DNA of 64,000 nucleotides from Thermoclostridium stercorarium subsp. stercorarium DSM 8532 (lineage in GTDB: Bacteria; Bacillota; Clostridia; DSM-8532). Below the pieces are notes generated by a model, which did no database searches, was not told the DNA's origin, and saw only the letters and a list, made by a program, of their open reading frames with translations. The stretch spans positions 434,001-498,000 of the forward strand of contig NC_020134.1 in the NCBI RefSeq assembly GCF_000331995.1, read 5' to 3'. The position numbers and the translations under genes were made by a program. This document shows positions 23,951 to 33,408 of this stretch, in pieces; the first letter of the stretch is position 1; every line of letters begins with the position of its first letter.

Positions 23951-24157
23951 TTAACTTCGCCTGAATATCTGCTGTGTTCTTACAGTCCTGCATTAACAAG
24001 CTAGGTAGTTTCGTTTTCTTTTTTACTAAGGGCGTTTTTCGATGTTCTCATGATATAACCTCCATTCTTTTATAAGGAGATTATTCATATACACGGATTA
24101 TAATTCAGCCTCGATTCTCAACAAGGCTATAACTATTATTATTGCACTATTCTACTA

Positions 24158-24364
24158 CTATAATAGGTTGCCATACATGCCCAACCTCTTTGCTATTTCC
24201 GTTACTGTATACTTTTCTTTTAGGTACAACTCTATGGCGTATCTTTCTCTTTCATTTAGGTGTTTGTTTTTTCTTGTTTCTGTGTTATTATTTATATATA
24301 ACTCATGGTACTCCTTTGCTAATGTTTTTCTTTGGTTATTAAACATTTTACAATGGATTACCAT
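24158..24364 (-). pseudogene. N-terminal fragment of an IS30-type transposase
   Basis: The 68-residue frame contains KHLNERERYAIELYLKEKYT and VTEIAKRLGM, the N-terminal helix-turn-helix of IS30-family transposases (KHLTxEERxxIExxLxxGxSxxxIAKxLGR). The frame stops right after GMYGNLL, and no catalytic domain follows, so it is a remnant. It marks repeated insertion and decay beside the tRNA scar. Confidence 0.6.
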
Positions 24365-24657
24365 GAGTTTTCTATATATTACGGCATTTTATTTTACAAC
24401 TTCCCAATTTTGACTTATAGGTTGCCTCATTCTTATTTGAAAAAGTAAAATCCAACCTTCTTGAACGCTATGGAATAATTTTTTAAAAAATTATAATTAA
24501 ATTATTAAAAAGGTTATAATGTTTTTATAGACACCTTTTGAGTGAGTAAGCATCCGTCTGGATTTCTATAACAAATACTAATTAGCATGCGAGGTATAAA
24601 AGGAATGGATTACCGACGACTTGAAGAATATTTCAATTCATTGGATAGGTCATTTTT

Positions 24658-26538
24658 GGTTCTTTCCAGAGTTAGTTGATTTAATATAAAAGTATGGTAT
24701 AATGAAAAAGTATTAAACAAAAGAAAAGAGGTAATTTTATGGATGAGTTTATTAAGCAGTTAGATCAAAATCTAGACTACATTTGTCATGAAATAATTAA
24801 TGGCAGATGCTATATAACAGTAGCTTCCAACCGTAAAGAAGTAATATGTCCATTCTGCGGTTGGCCATCATCCAAAACACATTCCACATATAGCAGAACC
24901 TTTCAGGATCTTCCAATACAAGGTAATAAGGTATTTATTATTATGCGTAATAGAAAGATGTTTTGTAATAATCCTGACTGTAATCATACTACTTTTGCAG
25001 AAAGATTTGATTTCATTTCCGATAAGGCGAAGAAAACACAACGCCTTGAGGATGAAATTGTACGCCTGTCATTAAATTGCAGTTCTGTTGCGGCGTCTAA
25101 AACTCTGAGGGAGAATGTTGCGGATGTTGGTAAAAGTACTATCTGCAACCTCTTAAAAAAAAGAAATACCTGTTGTTGATAAGGAGAATGTAATAGCTGT
25201 CTGCATTGATGATTTCGCCATTAGGAAACGTGAAAGCTATGGAACAATTATGGTGGATATCTCCAAACGTCAAATAATTGATATGATTAACTCAAGAGAT
25301 TATGAAACTGTCTGCAAGTGGCTAAAAACATACCCAAATCTTCATGTGGTATCGAGAGACGGGTCTGTCACCTATAATAATGCAATTGCAGATGCACATC
25401 CGGGGGCTTTACAAATAAGTGATCGTTTTCACTTACTGAAGAATCTGACCTCATATGGGAAGGAGTATCTAAAAAAGAAGCTAAAGCCACAAATCTTAAT
25501 ACAAGCGGTTAGTCAGGAAACTTCCAATGAAGGAACAGGAACAATTAAACAGGCAGATGAAAATAGAAAACTTACATTAAAAGAGAAATATGAGCGGATA
25601 GAACAACTTCTAGCAGCAGGAAAGTGCAAAACAGCAATCTGCCAAAGCATAAATATGGATATACGGGCTTATGATAGGCTGATGTCAATGACGCCCGAAG
25701 AAAGAGAATCTTCATTTCAAACAAAGATGATGACCGTGCACGAAGAGAAAGTGAAACAAAAAATGGAACGTGTGAATGAAGTGCGTGAGTTAAAGAAAAT
25801 AGGTTGTAGCAATCATGAGATATCCAGACGTACTGGACTTAATAGATCAACAATTCGGAGATATCTTGATGAAAACTTTAATCCAGTCCATGCTTCCTAT
25901 GGCAAAAAGAAAAACGGGAAACTAACACCATACATAAAAGAAATTGATGAATGTCTTGAGAAAGGGATTATGGGTTCTGAGATTGAAAAAAAGATACGTG
26001 GGATGGGATATGATGGTTCATCATCAACTGTGCGGCAGTACATAACAGATTGGAAAAGGTGTAGAAAATTATATTACGATAGAAGTAGAGAAGGTGGAAG
26101 AAAAACGGAAACAATTGAAAGAAAAAATATTTTTAAGCTATTATACCACCCAATAGAGAATGTGAAGTCAATCAGCCGGGAACAATTTGAAAGGATATGC
26201 AATGAATATCCTTGTTTTGAAAAGATACATAGTATAATATGGGAATTTAAAGGACTTCTCACTGGTAAAAATGTTGACGCACTCGATAAATGGATGGAGA
26301 AAGCAAAAAAGCTAGGTATACCGGAAATAGACAGTTTTATATGTGGACTTGAACGGGATTTGGATGCCGTGAGGAATGCGATAAAATATGAATATAGCAA
26401 TGGGCTTGTAGAAGGGAGTATTAATAAACTGAAGGTAATAAAACGAGTTATGTATGGGCGATGCAGTTTTGAAACATTAAGAACCAAAACTCTCCGGCTT
26501 GAAAAAATGCGATTGCTCAACTAACTCTGGAAAGAACC
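24658..26538 (+). mobile_element. ISL3-family insertion sequence, copy 1 (1881 bp)
   Basis: The ends are perfect 22-bp inverted repeats beginning GGTTCTTTCCAGAGTTAG (24658-24679 and 26517-26538). The 8-base target duplication TCATTTTT flanks it at 24650-24657 and 26539-26546. Eight-base duplication, end sequence and transposase all fit ISL3. It lies within pcm. Confidence 0.95.
24739..26524 (+). CDS. ISL3 transposase, in two frames across an A8 tract
   Basis: The first frame (24739-25179) holds the N-terminal zinc-binding region (CPFCGW...CNNPDCNH) of ISL3 transposases. After NLLKK it leaves the frame and stops at 25179. The continuation, in the +1 frame, reads KKEIPVVDKENVIAVCIDDFAIRKRES (split here by the catalytic Asp pair) and carries on to 26524 through the DDE domain, with ISDRFHLLKNL and a C-terminal NGLVEGSINKLK, whose Glu completes the triad. 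The shift point is the A8 run 25156-25163; seven A would give one frame. Both copies in this window carry the same A8, so ribosomal or RNA-polymerase slippage may be needed to make full transposase. Confidence 0.85.
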
Positions 26539-27205
26539 TCATTTTTCGTCGATGATGACATGAAAAAATATGCCCATCTGGACGAACCTCTGCCTATTGG
26601 CTTTGGCCAGACAATATCTCAGCCCAGTCTTGTGCTGGAAATGACGAGGCTCCTGTCGCCGGAAAAGGACGGAAAAGTTTTGGAGATCGGGACGGGTTCG
26701 GGGTTTCAGACGGCTATTCTTGCAAAAATGTCAGCCGAAGTTTTTACCGTTGAAAGAATTCCTGAATTAATGGAAAAAGCAAGAGAGCGACTGGAAACAT
26801 TAAATTTTACGAATGTCCGTTATAAAGTCGGGGACGGAAGCCTTGGGTGGCCGGAATACGCTCCTTATGACAGAATTATGGTGACAGCTGCGGCGTGCGC
26901 ATTGCCGGACGAATTGGTGGAACAATTGGCAAACGGTGGCAGGATGGTTATTCCAATAGGCCCGCCGGATTTGCAGGAACTTAAGCTGATTACGAAAACC
27001 GGAAACGGTGATATCCGCATTACAACGGTGGAGTTTGTCAGGTTTGTAGAACTTAAAGGAAAGTATGGATGGAAATAACATGTTTTTACTGATAAGAGTT
27101 GGGGGAATGGTAATTTTTTAAGGTGAAACAGAAAGATAAGTAAAAGTTTATTCAGCGATTTTGCAATCACATTGGAAACAACAAAGGCCGGAGGTATGAA
27201 CAAAT

Positions 27206-27775
27206 ATGACAAGAATATATTTCGTGCGGCACGCACAACCTGATGAATCATGGAAAGATGACAGGACAAGACCGTTAACCCGTACCGGAATGGAGGATTG
27301 CAAGAAAGTTACCGAGCTTCTTATCAAAATACCAATTGATTATTTTTATTCCAGTCCATACAAAAGAAGCGTGGATACAATTAAGGAATGTGCAGACACT
27401 CTTAATATGCCCGTTTATACCGATGAAAGATTTCGTGAACGGCAGGCGGGAGAAAACGGTTATCATATAGATATGGTTAAAAAAAGATGGGCAAATTTTG
27501 ACTTCTGCGAAAAGGGCGGGGAGTCGCTAAGAAGCGTGCAAAAACGCAATATCGAGGCTCTGAACGAGCTATTGATGAAACATAGGGATAAGACTATTGT
27601 AATAGGAACACATGGAACGGCGTTAAGTGCGATTCTGAACTTTTACAATCCGGATTTCAATTTCAATGATTTTAAAAGAATTTGGCACTGGATGCCATAT
27701 ATTATACGGGTCGATTTTGAAGGTACCGCCTTAGTCAATAAAGAAGAACTGTTAATGATTGAATGCGGATATTAA
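27206..27775 (+). CDS. Histidine phosphatase family protein (phosphoglycerate mutase-like)
   Basis: The 189-residue protein has the family start YFVRHAQPDESWKDDRTRPL, with catalytic His in RHA (most members have RHG), LTRTGMEDCKKV, then SSPYKRSVDTIKEC with the second phosphate-binding Arg, and VIGTHGTALSAIL with the second catalytic His. It acts on a phosphate ester I cannot name; members include cobalamin phosphatase and small-metabolite phosphatases. GGAGG lies before the ATG. It stands alone between pcm and the GH36 promoter. Confidence 0.85.
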   Translation: MTRIYFVRHAQPDESWKDDRTRPLTRTGMEDCKKVTELLIKIPIDYFYSSPYKRSVDTIKECADTLNMPVYTDERFRERQAGENGYHIDMVKKRWANFDFCEKGGESLRSVQKRNIEALNELLMKHRDKTIVIGTHGTALSAILNFYNPDFNFNDFKRIWHWMPYIIRVDFEGTALVNKEELLMIECGY

Positions 27776-28095
27776 CGGTAATGGCGCGGGCGCAATTAAC
27801 GGAGATTCTCCGCAAAAGCGCTTCTGCGTTTTACGGTGACCGTTTGGTCCGGCATGTTCAATTTTCTGAATACAGGTCAATTATATTCCGGTGGGGAAAA
27901 ACGGGAATGATGAAAATTTGAGAGTCAGATAAGAAATGCCGTTTTGGACGAAAACGCCAATTGGCTCTGTTTTTGTTGACTGTCAAATATGGGAAAGTTA
28001 TAATTTAATTGTTATTTTATCGGTAAAGTAACCTGTCTCTGAATATTTACGGCTCAATTCTCTTTACAAATATGTGTTAGGAAAAGGGGATCTTT
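27776..28095 (+). promoter_or_regulatory. Intergenic region with a strong promoter for the alpha-galactosidase gene
   Basis: No gene is seen here. TTGACT (27976-27981), 17 nt, TATAAT (27999-28004) is a near-consensus sigma-A promoter. Just before it, CGTTTT-GGAC-GAAAACG (about 27942-27958) forms a small palindrome that could be an operator. GAAAAGGGGATC precedes the GH36 start. Confidence 0.65.
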
Positions 28096-30294
28096 ATGGG
28101 AATTAAATTTTTTGAGGATCGGAAATATTTCAAGCTGGATGCCCGGGACACTTCTTACATAATAGCCATTGTGGACGACGAAAAATTTTTAGGGCATGTA
28201 TATTTCGGGAAAAGAATTCCCGATGAACCTTTGGATATTGAATCACTTTTACGCATTAATGAATACCCTTATGTCCCGTCTAAAAACAACAGGGAAAGAA
28301 TGTCTTTCCATGATTCCTTTCCGACCGAATATTCCACTCACGGGCTGGGCGATTTCAGAGAATCCTGTCTTGTTGTAAAGGACAGTAACGGAAATTCGGT
28401 ATGCGGTATAACATACTGTTCTTATAAAATTTACAAAGGGAAACCGACATTAAAGGGGTTGCCTGCGACATTTGGGGACGAAAATTCATGCACCACCCTT
28501 GAAATCATATGCAGTGATAAGGTACTGAACCTTGAAGTAACGCTGATTTATACCGTTTTCGAGAATTTGGATGTTATAACAAGAAGTGTGAGAATAAAAA
28601 ATAATTCCGACAATGATGTCACACTGGAAAAAGCATTGTCTGCATGCGTGGATTTCGACGGAATTGACTATGACATAATCTCCCTGAACGGATCATGGGC
28701 CAGAGAGAGAAGAATTCAGAGGGTTCCTGTAAGTTTCGGCAAAAGGTCTGTGGAATCAATCAGGGGAATATCAAGCCATCAAAGCAACCCCTTTATTGCA
28801 CTCGTGGATAAAAACGCAAATGAGGATTACGGCAATGTATACGGCTTTAACTTTGTGTATTCGGGAAATTTCATAGCCGTTGTGGAAGGTTGCCAGTTTG
28901 AGACAACCCGCGTCGTAATGGGTATTCACCCTGCCAATTTTGAATGGACACTGGCACCGGGGGAAGAGTTCATAGCTCCGGAAGTGGTTATGGTATATTC
29001 CGATTCGGGAATAGGAAAAATGACAAGAACCTTCCATGACTTGTACAGAAACCATCTTATACGCGGAAAATACAGGGACAGAAAAAGGCCTGTGCTTATC
29101 AATAGCTGGGAAGCCACATATTTTGACTTTGACACAGAAAAACTGTTATCGATAGCCAGAGAAGCCGCAAAGCTTGGAATTGAAATGCTGGTTATGGATG
29201 ACGGTTGGTTTGGCAACCGGAACGACGACAACAGTTCTTTGGGCGACTGGTATGTTAACGAGAAAAAAATCAAAGGCGGCTTAAAATATTTGGTTGACGA
29301 AGTGAACAAACTCGGGCTTGAGTTTGGCATATGGTTTGAGCCCGAAATGATATCCCCTGATTCAGATCTTTACCGGGCGCATCCCGACTGGTGCATTCAT
29401 GTTCCAAACCGTACACCTGTACTTTGCAGAAACCAGTACGTTTTGGATCTTACAAACGACGAAGTGGTGGAATATGTATATTCAAGGCTGAGGGATATTC
29501 TTTCCTCAGCAAACATTACCTATGTCAAATGGGATATGAACCGACAGTTGAGTGACGTGGGAAGCAGTTTTATGCCAAAGGAAAAACAGGGAGAAATAAT
29601 GCACAGATATGTGCTGGCGGTATATAAATTATTGGACAGGCTTACAACCGAATTCCCGCATATACTCATCGAAGGCTGCGCGGGCGGTGGAGGAAGGTTT
29701 GATCCCGGAATACTGTACTACTGTCCGCAAATTTGGTGTTCCGACAATACGGATGCCATTGAACGCCTTGCAATACAGCACGGTACGGCAATGGTGTATC
29801 CGCTTTCAACAATAGGCGCCCATGTGAGCGATTGCCCGAACCATATCGTTGGAAGGACCACGCCTTTCGAAACAAGAGGATATGTGGCTCTTGCAGGAAC
29901 GTTTGGATACGAGCTGGACGTGACAAGGATTTCGGAAGATGATAGAAAGCTTATACCAGAGCAGATAGAAATGTATCATAAGTATAATGATCTTATCAGA
30001 ACAGGAGACTATTACCGTATAGCCAATTACGGAGACAACCATCTGTATGACTGCTGGTCGGTTGTGGCGAAAGATAAGTCCGAAGTATTGGTTACATATA
30101 TACAGGTATTACAAAGGCCAAATTCACGGAGCAGAAGAATTAAGCTTAAAGGTCTTGACGAAAATGCGCTTTACAGGGATACAGAAACAAACCGCTTATA
30201 CAGCGGCAGCGCACTGATGTACGCTGGTTTGAACATTACAGGGCTGCATGGGGATTTTAAAGGCAAACTCATACATCTGGTGAAAGAAAAGTAG
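28096..30294 (+). CDS. Alpha-galactosidase, glycoside hydrolase family 36
   Basis: The 732-residue enzyme removes alpha-1,6-galactose from raffinose-type sugars and galactomannan fragments with retention. The GH36 layout is clear: an N-terminal beta-sandwich (1-~325), a TIM barrel from ~335 (NSWEATYFDF, MLVMDDGWFG at ~365-373, SLGDWYVNEKKI, FGIWFEPEMIS), nucleophile Asp480 in YVKWDMNR and acid/base Asp550 in CSDNTDAIERL, then a C-terminal beta domain. The 70-residue gap between the two Asp matches known family members. No signal peptide, so it acts inside the cell on imported oligosaccharides. The importer at 43886-47390 is a possible supplier, though not adjacent. Confidence 0.93.
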   Translation: MGIKFFEDRKYFKLDARDTSYIIAIVDDEKFLGHVYFGKRIPDEPLDIESLLRINEYPYVPSKNNRERMSFHDSFPTEYSTHGLGDFRESCLVVKDSNGNSVCGITYCSYKIYKGKPTLKGLPATFGDENSCTTLEIICSDKVLNLEVTLIYTVFENLDVITRSVRIKNNSDNDVTLEKALSACVDFDGIDYDIISLNGSWARERRIQRVPVSFGKRSVESIRGISSHQSNPFIALVDKNANEDYGNVYGFNFVYSGNFIAVVEGCQFETTRVVMGIHPANFEWTLAPGEEFIAPEVVMVYSDSGIGKMTRTFHDLYRNHLIRGKYRDRKRPVLINSWEATYFDFDTEKLLSIAREAAKLGIEMLVMDDGWFGNRNDDNSSLGDWYVNEKKIKGGLKYLVDEVNKLGLEFGIWFEPEMISPDSDLYRAHPDWCIHVPNRTPVLCRNQYVLDLTNDEVVEYVYSRLRDILSSANITYVKWDMNRQLSDVGSSFMPKEKQGEIMHRYVLAVYKLLDRLTTEFPHILIEGCAGGGGRFDPGILYYCPQIWCSDNTDAIERLAIQHGTAMVYPLSTIGAHVSDCPNHIVGRTTPFETRGYVALAGTFGYELDVTRISEDDRKLIPEQIEMYHKYNDLIRTGDYYRIANYGDNHLYDCWSVVAKDKSEVLVTYIQVLQRPNSRSRRIKLKGLDENALYRDTETNRLYSGSALMYAGLNITGLHGDFKGKLIHLVKEK

Positions 30295-30314
30295 AAAAGA
30301 AACAGGATAACGCG

Positions 30315-30350
30315 TCCGCGGAAGAGGAAGCATGCTTCCTCTTCCGCGGA
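30315..30350. terminator. Perfect 36-base palindrome after the alpha-galactosidase gene
   Basis: The bases 30315-30350 read the same on both strands (arm TCCGCGGAAGAGGAAGCA). It could fold to a very stable stem. No T-run follows on the plus strand, so it is either a factor-assisted terminator or an RNA 3' end stabiliser. Confidence 0.6.
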
Positions 30351-30739
30351 TATACATTGAACCTAAAGTGTGAGATCTGAAAATCTAATCTTGCTCATCC
30401 AAACAGAAATGGCCGCATTGGCGGTTAACATCATTATCAGTAAAACCATAGGCAGCAAATCATATGGAAGGATACCTGCAAAAGGGAATAATACTCAGGA
30501 ACTTTGTAAAATAATTGAGCCAAACGGTTAAATCCTTAAGCTCTAATTACAGTATTTTATGCAGTTTACTGATTGTTTGTTTTATTCCCATTCCGTAAAA
30601 TCAAAACTCTTCTTTTATCCCATATTTTTCAAATTCCGGAGAACTTTGCCGGAGAATATAGCGATTGAGATTAACTTCAAATTTGTTATAATTTAAGTAA
30701 ACCAACGGATTATATCCGCTGCTTTGAAGGAGTGCTTCT
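30351..30739. other. Intergenic region with hsdM promoter and traces of decayed leftward genes
   Basis: TTGAGA (30665-30670), 16 nt, TATAAT (30687-30692) is a good promoter for hsdM, followed by GAAGGAG. On the minus strand, 30362-30470 encodes FAGILPYDLLPMVLLIMMLT then ANAAISVWMSKIRF, like the last helix of an ABC-2 permease. Bases 30601-30690 encode NRYILRQSSPEFEKYGIKEEF-type sequence ending in a stop. Neither has a start; both may be gene remnants (low confidence). Confidence 0.4.
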
Positions 30740-32209
30740 ATGATAACCGGGGAAATCAAGAATAAAATCGACAAAATTTGGACTGACATTTGGGCAGGTG
30801 GTATTACCAATCCGTTAACGGTCATAGAACAATTGACTTATTTGATGTTTATCCGATCCCTTGATGAAAAAGAACTGGAAATAGAACAGTTTGAAGCTGT
30901 TAGCGGGGAAAAGATGAGAAAGATTTTTCCGCAGGATGAAGAAGGGCAATCCATGCGCTGGAGCAGGTTTAAAACCATGGATTCCCGCAAGATGTATGAT
31001 ATAGTCAGTAATAAAGTATTTCCGTTTATTAAAAACCTTAACGGCGACAGTGAATCAGCTTTTTCCAGATACATGCAGGATGCCATGTTTCTTATTCCAA
31101 CGCCGCAATTACTGCAAAAAATTGTAACAGGTTTGGATGAGCTTTATGAACATGATTTAAAAGATCGCGATATGCAAGGCGATGTTTATGAATATATGTT
31201 GAGCAAATTATCTACAGCAGGTCAAAATGGCCAGTTCAGGACTCCGAAACATATAAGGGACATGATGGTACAACTCGTTGATCCTAAGCCGGATGAGAAA
31301 ATATGTGACCCTGCCTGCGGTACGGCTGGCTTTCTTGTTTCAGCGGCCGAGTATATAAGGGATAAATACGGGGCTGAAATGACGGGTGAACAATGGGAAA
31401 GATTTTCCGGAGATATGTTTACTGGTTTTGACATAGACAGAACCATGTTGCGGATTTCTGCAATGAACTTAATGCTCCATTCGATCACGCAACCTAATAT
31501 TAATTATGTTGACAGTGTTTCAAAACAAAATACGATTTCGGCGCAATATGACGTAATACTCGCGAATCCGCCTTTTACCGGTACAATCGATGCCGAAAGT
31601 ATAAATGATGACTTAAAAGCTGTGTGCGATACTAAGAAAACCGAGCTTTTGTTTGTTGCGCTTTTTTTACGTATGCTACGCAAGGGTGGACGATGCGCGT
31701 GCATTGTCCCTGAGGGTGTTCTGTTCGGTACCACAAGAGCGCATAAAGCCTTACGTAAAGAACTGGTGGAAAATCACCATTTACGCGCCGTTATATCCAT
31801 GCCCAGCGGCGTTTTCAAGCCTTATTCGGGCGTGAGTACCGCCGTATTGGTGTTCACAAAGACCGGCGCGGGTGGCACAGATAAAGTCTGGTTCTATGAC
31901 ATGAAAGCTGACGGCTATTCCCTTGATGACAGGCGTTTACCCGTTGAGGATAATGATATACCGGACATAATTTCACGTTTTCATAATCTTGAGGGAGAAG
32001 TTGATCGCAAGCCCACCGATCAAAGTTTTTTTGTTGACAAAGCTGAAATTGTTTTGAACGATTATGATTTGTCAATAAACCGTTATAAAGAGACTGTATA
32101 CGAAAAGGTTGTGTATGATCCCCCAATAGTAATCTTGGATCGATTGGAAAAATTAAACCAGGATATAACTAAGAAAATGGAAGAGCTAAGGGGGATTATT
32201 GGTGAATAA
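30740..32209 (+). CDS. hsdM: Type I restriction-modification, methyltransferase subunit HsdM
   Basis: The 489-residue protein is the modification subunit that makes N6-methyladenine together with HsdS. The helical HsdM_N domain covers ~1-140. The N6-MTase domain follows, with FRTPKHIRDMMVQLVDPKPD, the AdoMet motif ICDPACGTAGFLVSAAEY at ~192-209, and the catalytic ANPPF at ~277-281. GAAGGAG precedes the ATG and the end overlaps hsdS. The operon order M-S-R gives a complete system. The MTase type (gamma class) follows from the motif order. Confidence 0.94.
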   Translation: MITGEIKNKIDKIWTDIWAGGITNPLTVIEQLTYLMFIRSLDEKELEIEQFEAVSGEKMRKIFPQDEEGQSMRWSRFKTMDSRKMYDIVSNKVFPFIKNLNGDSESAFSRYMQDAMFLIPTPQLLQKIVTGLDELYEHDLKDRDMQGDVYEYMLSKLSTAGQNGQFRTPKHIRDMMVQLVDPKPDEKICDPACGTAGFLVSAAEYIRDKYGAEMTGEQWERFSGDMFTGFDIDRTMLRISAMNLMLHSITQPNINYVDSVSKQNTISAQYDVILANPPFTGTIDAESINDDLKAVCDTKKTELLFVALFLRMLRKGGRCACIVPEGVLFGTTRAHKALRKELVENHHLRAVISMPSGVFKPYSGVSTAVLVFTKTGAGGTDKVWFYDMKADGYSLDDRRLPVEDNDIPDIISRFHNLEGEVDRKPTDQSFFVDKAEIVLNDYDLSINRYKETVYEKVVYDPPIVILDRLEKLNQDITKKMEELRGIIGE

Positions 32210-33392
32210 ATGGAAAAAAGTTAATCTTGGAGATTATATAATGCAAGTACGAGGGGTTTCTTATAAAGCCAAAGATGTTAGTAATACCGAAAAGGAAGGT
32301 TATGTTGCCATTTTACGAGCTAATAATATTCAAGACGATGGATTGAATTTGAGTGACTTAATTTACGTTGAAAAAAGCAAGGTAACTAATCAGCAATTTA
32401 TTAAAGCTGGAGACATTTTAATCTGTGCTTCAAGCGGAAGTAAACATCTCGTGGGAAAAGCTGCGCAGGCAAAGAAAGATCTGAACATGTCATTTGGAGC
32501 TTTTTGTAAAGTAGTGAGAACTGATAAATTGTATACTCCATATTTAGGATATTTTTTTAAAAGCCAGTATTACCGTAGAAAAATTTCTGATTTATCCGCA
32601 GGAGCAAATATCAACAATATAAGAAATGAACATTTAGATCAATTACAAATTCCTTTGCCTCCCATAGAAATTCAAAGACAGATAGCTAAAAAGTTAGATA
32701 TTGTGTCTGATGTGCTCAGTTTGCGTAAAAAACAACTAACGGAATTGGATAATCTGACAAAGGCCGTTTTTTATGATATGTTTGGTGATCCAGTTAAAAA
32801 TAATAAAGGTTGGAAAATGGTGCAATTATCTGATTGCTGTCATGTTAACCCCAAAAAATCAGAGATTGATTATTTTACAGATGATTTAGAAGTATCATTT
32901 ATTTCTATGGCTGATGTTTCAGTAAACGGAGAAATTGACACAAGCGATATAAGAAAATATAAAGACGTCAAAAAGGGCTTTACATATTTTTATGAAAACG
33001 ACGTGTTATTTGCAAAAATTACTCCTTGCATGGAAAATGGCAAAGGAGCTATAGCCAGAGGTTTAAAAAATAACATTGGTTTTGGTTCTACGGAATTTCA
33101 CGTGTTGAGACCTAAAGAAGGAATTTCAAATAGTGAATGGTTATATCATTTGACAATATTACCCATATTTAGAAAAACTGCTGAGAAAAACATGAAAGGA
33201 AGTGCAGGTCAAAAAAGAGTTCCGGCTTCATTTTTTGACAAGTTTTTAGTACCGCTTCCACCGATTGAATTACAGAATAAGTTTGCTGACATTATTAAAC
33301 CAATCAACGAACAAAAGTTGCTTGTCAGAAAAGCAATCGAAGAAACACAGCTGCTTTTCGACAGCCTGATGAACCAATATTTTAGCGAGTAG
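32202..33392 (+). CDS. hsdS: Type I restriction-modification, specificity subunit HsdS
   Basis: HsdS sets the DNA target of the M2S and R2M2S complexes. The ~396-residue protein has two target recognition domains: one at ~5-165 (NKWKKVNLGDYIMQVRGVSY ... LPPIEIQRQIAKKLDIVSDV) and one at ~200-370 (GWKMVQLSDCCHVNPKKSEI ... LPPIELQNKFADII), each followed by a conserved helix spacer. The target cannot be read off the sequence. GTG 32202 fits the GGGGG site at 32190-32194; a TTG one codon earlier is possible. The start overlaps hsdM by 8 bases. Its AT-rich codon use, unlike the flanking genes, suggests replacement by recombination, common for hsdS. Confidence 0.93.
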   Translation: MNKWKKVNLGDYIMQVRGVSYKAKDVSNTEKEGYVAILRANNIQDDGLNLSDLIYVEKSKVTNQQFIKAGDILICASSGSKHLVGKAAQAKKDLNMSFGAFCKVVRTDKLYTPYLGYFFKSQYYRRKISDLSAGANINNIRNEHLDQLQIPLPPIEIQRQIAKKLDIVSDVLSLRKKQLTELDNLTKAVFYDMFGDPVKNNKGWKMVQLSDCCHVNPKKSEIDYFTDDLEVSFISMADVSVNGEIDTSDIRKYKDVKKGFTYFYENDVLFAKITPCMENGKGAIARGLKNNIGFGSTEFHVLRPKEGISNSEWLYHLTILPIFRKTAEKNMKGSAGQKRVPASFFDKFLVPLPPIELQNKFADIIKPINEQKLLVRKAIEETQLLFDSLMNQYFSE

Positions 33393-33408
33393 AAACGGGG
33401 TGAAGAAT

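Larger units (their letters stand above)
24605..27078 (+). pseudogene. pcm: Protein-L-isoaspartate O-methyltransferase, interrupted by ISL3
   Basis: The enzyme methylates abnormal isoaspartyl residues and so starts their repair. If the ISL3 element (24658-26538) and one copy of the 8-base target repeat are removed, ATG 24605 opens a continuous frame: MDYRRLEEYFNSLDRSFF joined to VDDDMKKYAHLDEPLPIGFG, then QTISQP, and the AdoMet motif VLEIGTGSGFQTAILA. The insertion falls after residue 17 or 18. The downstream part can restart at ATG 26560, giving 172 residues with the whole methyltransferase core, but I see no ribosome-binding site for it. The gene is most likely inactive or poorly expressed. 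Confidence 0.85.
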
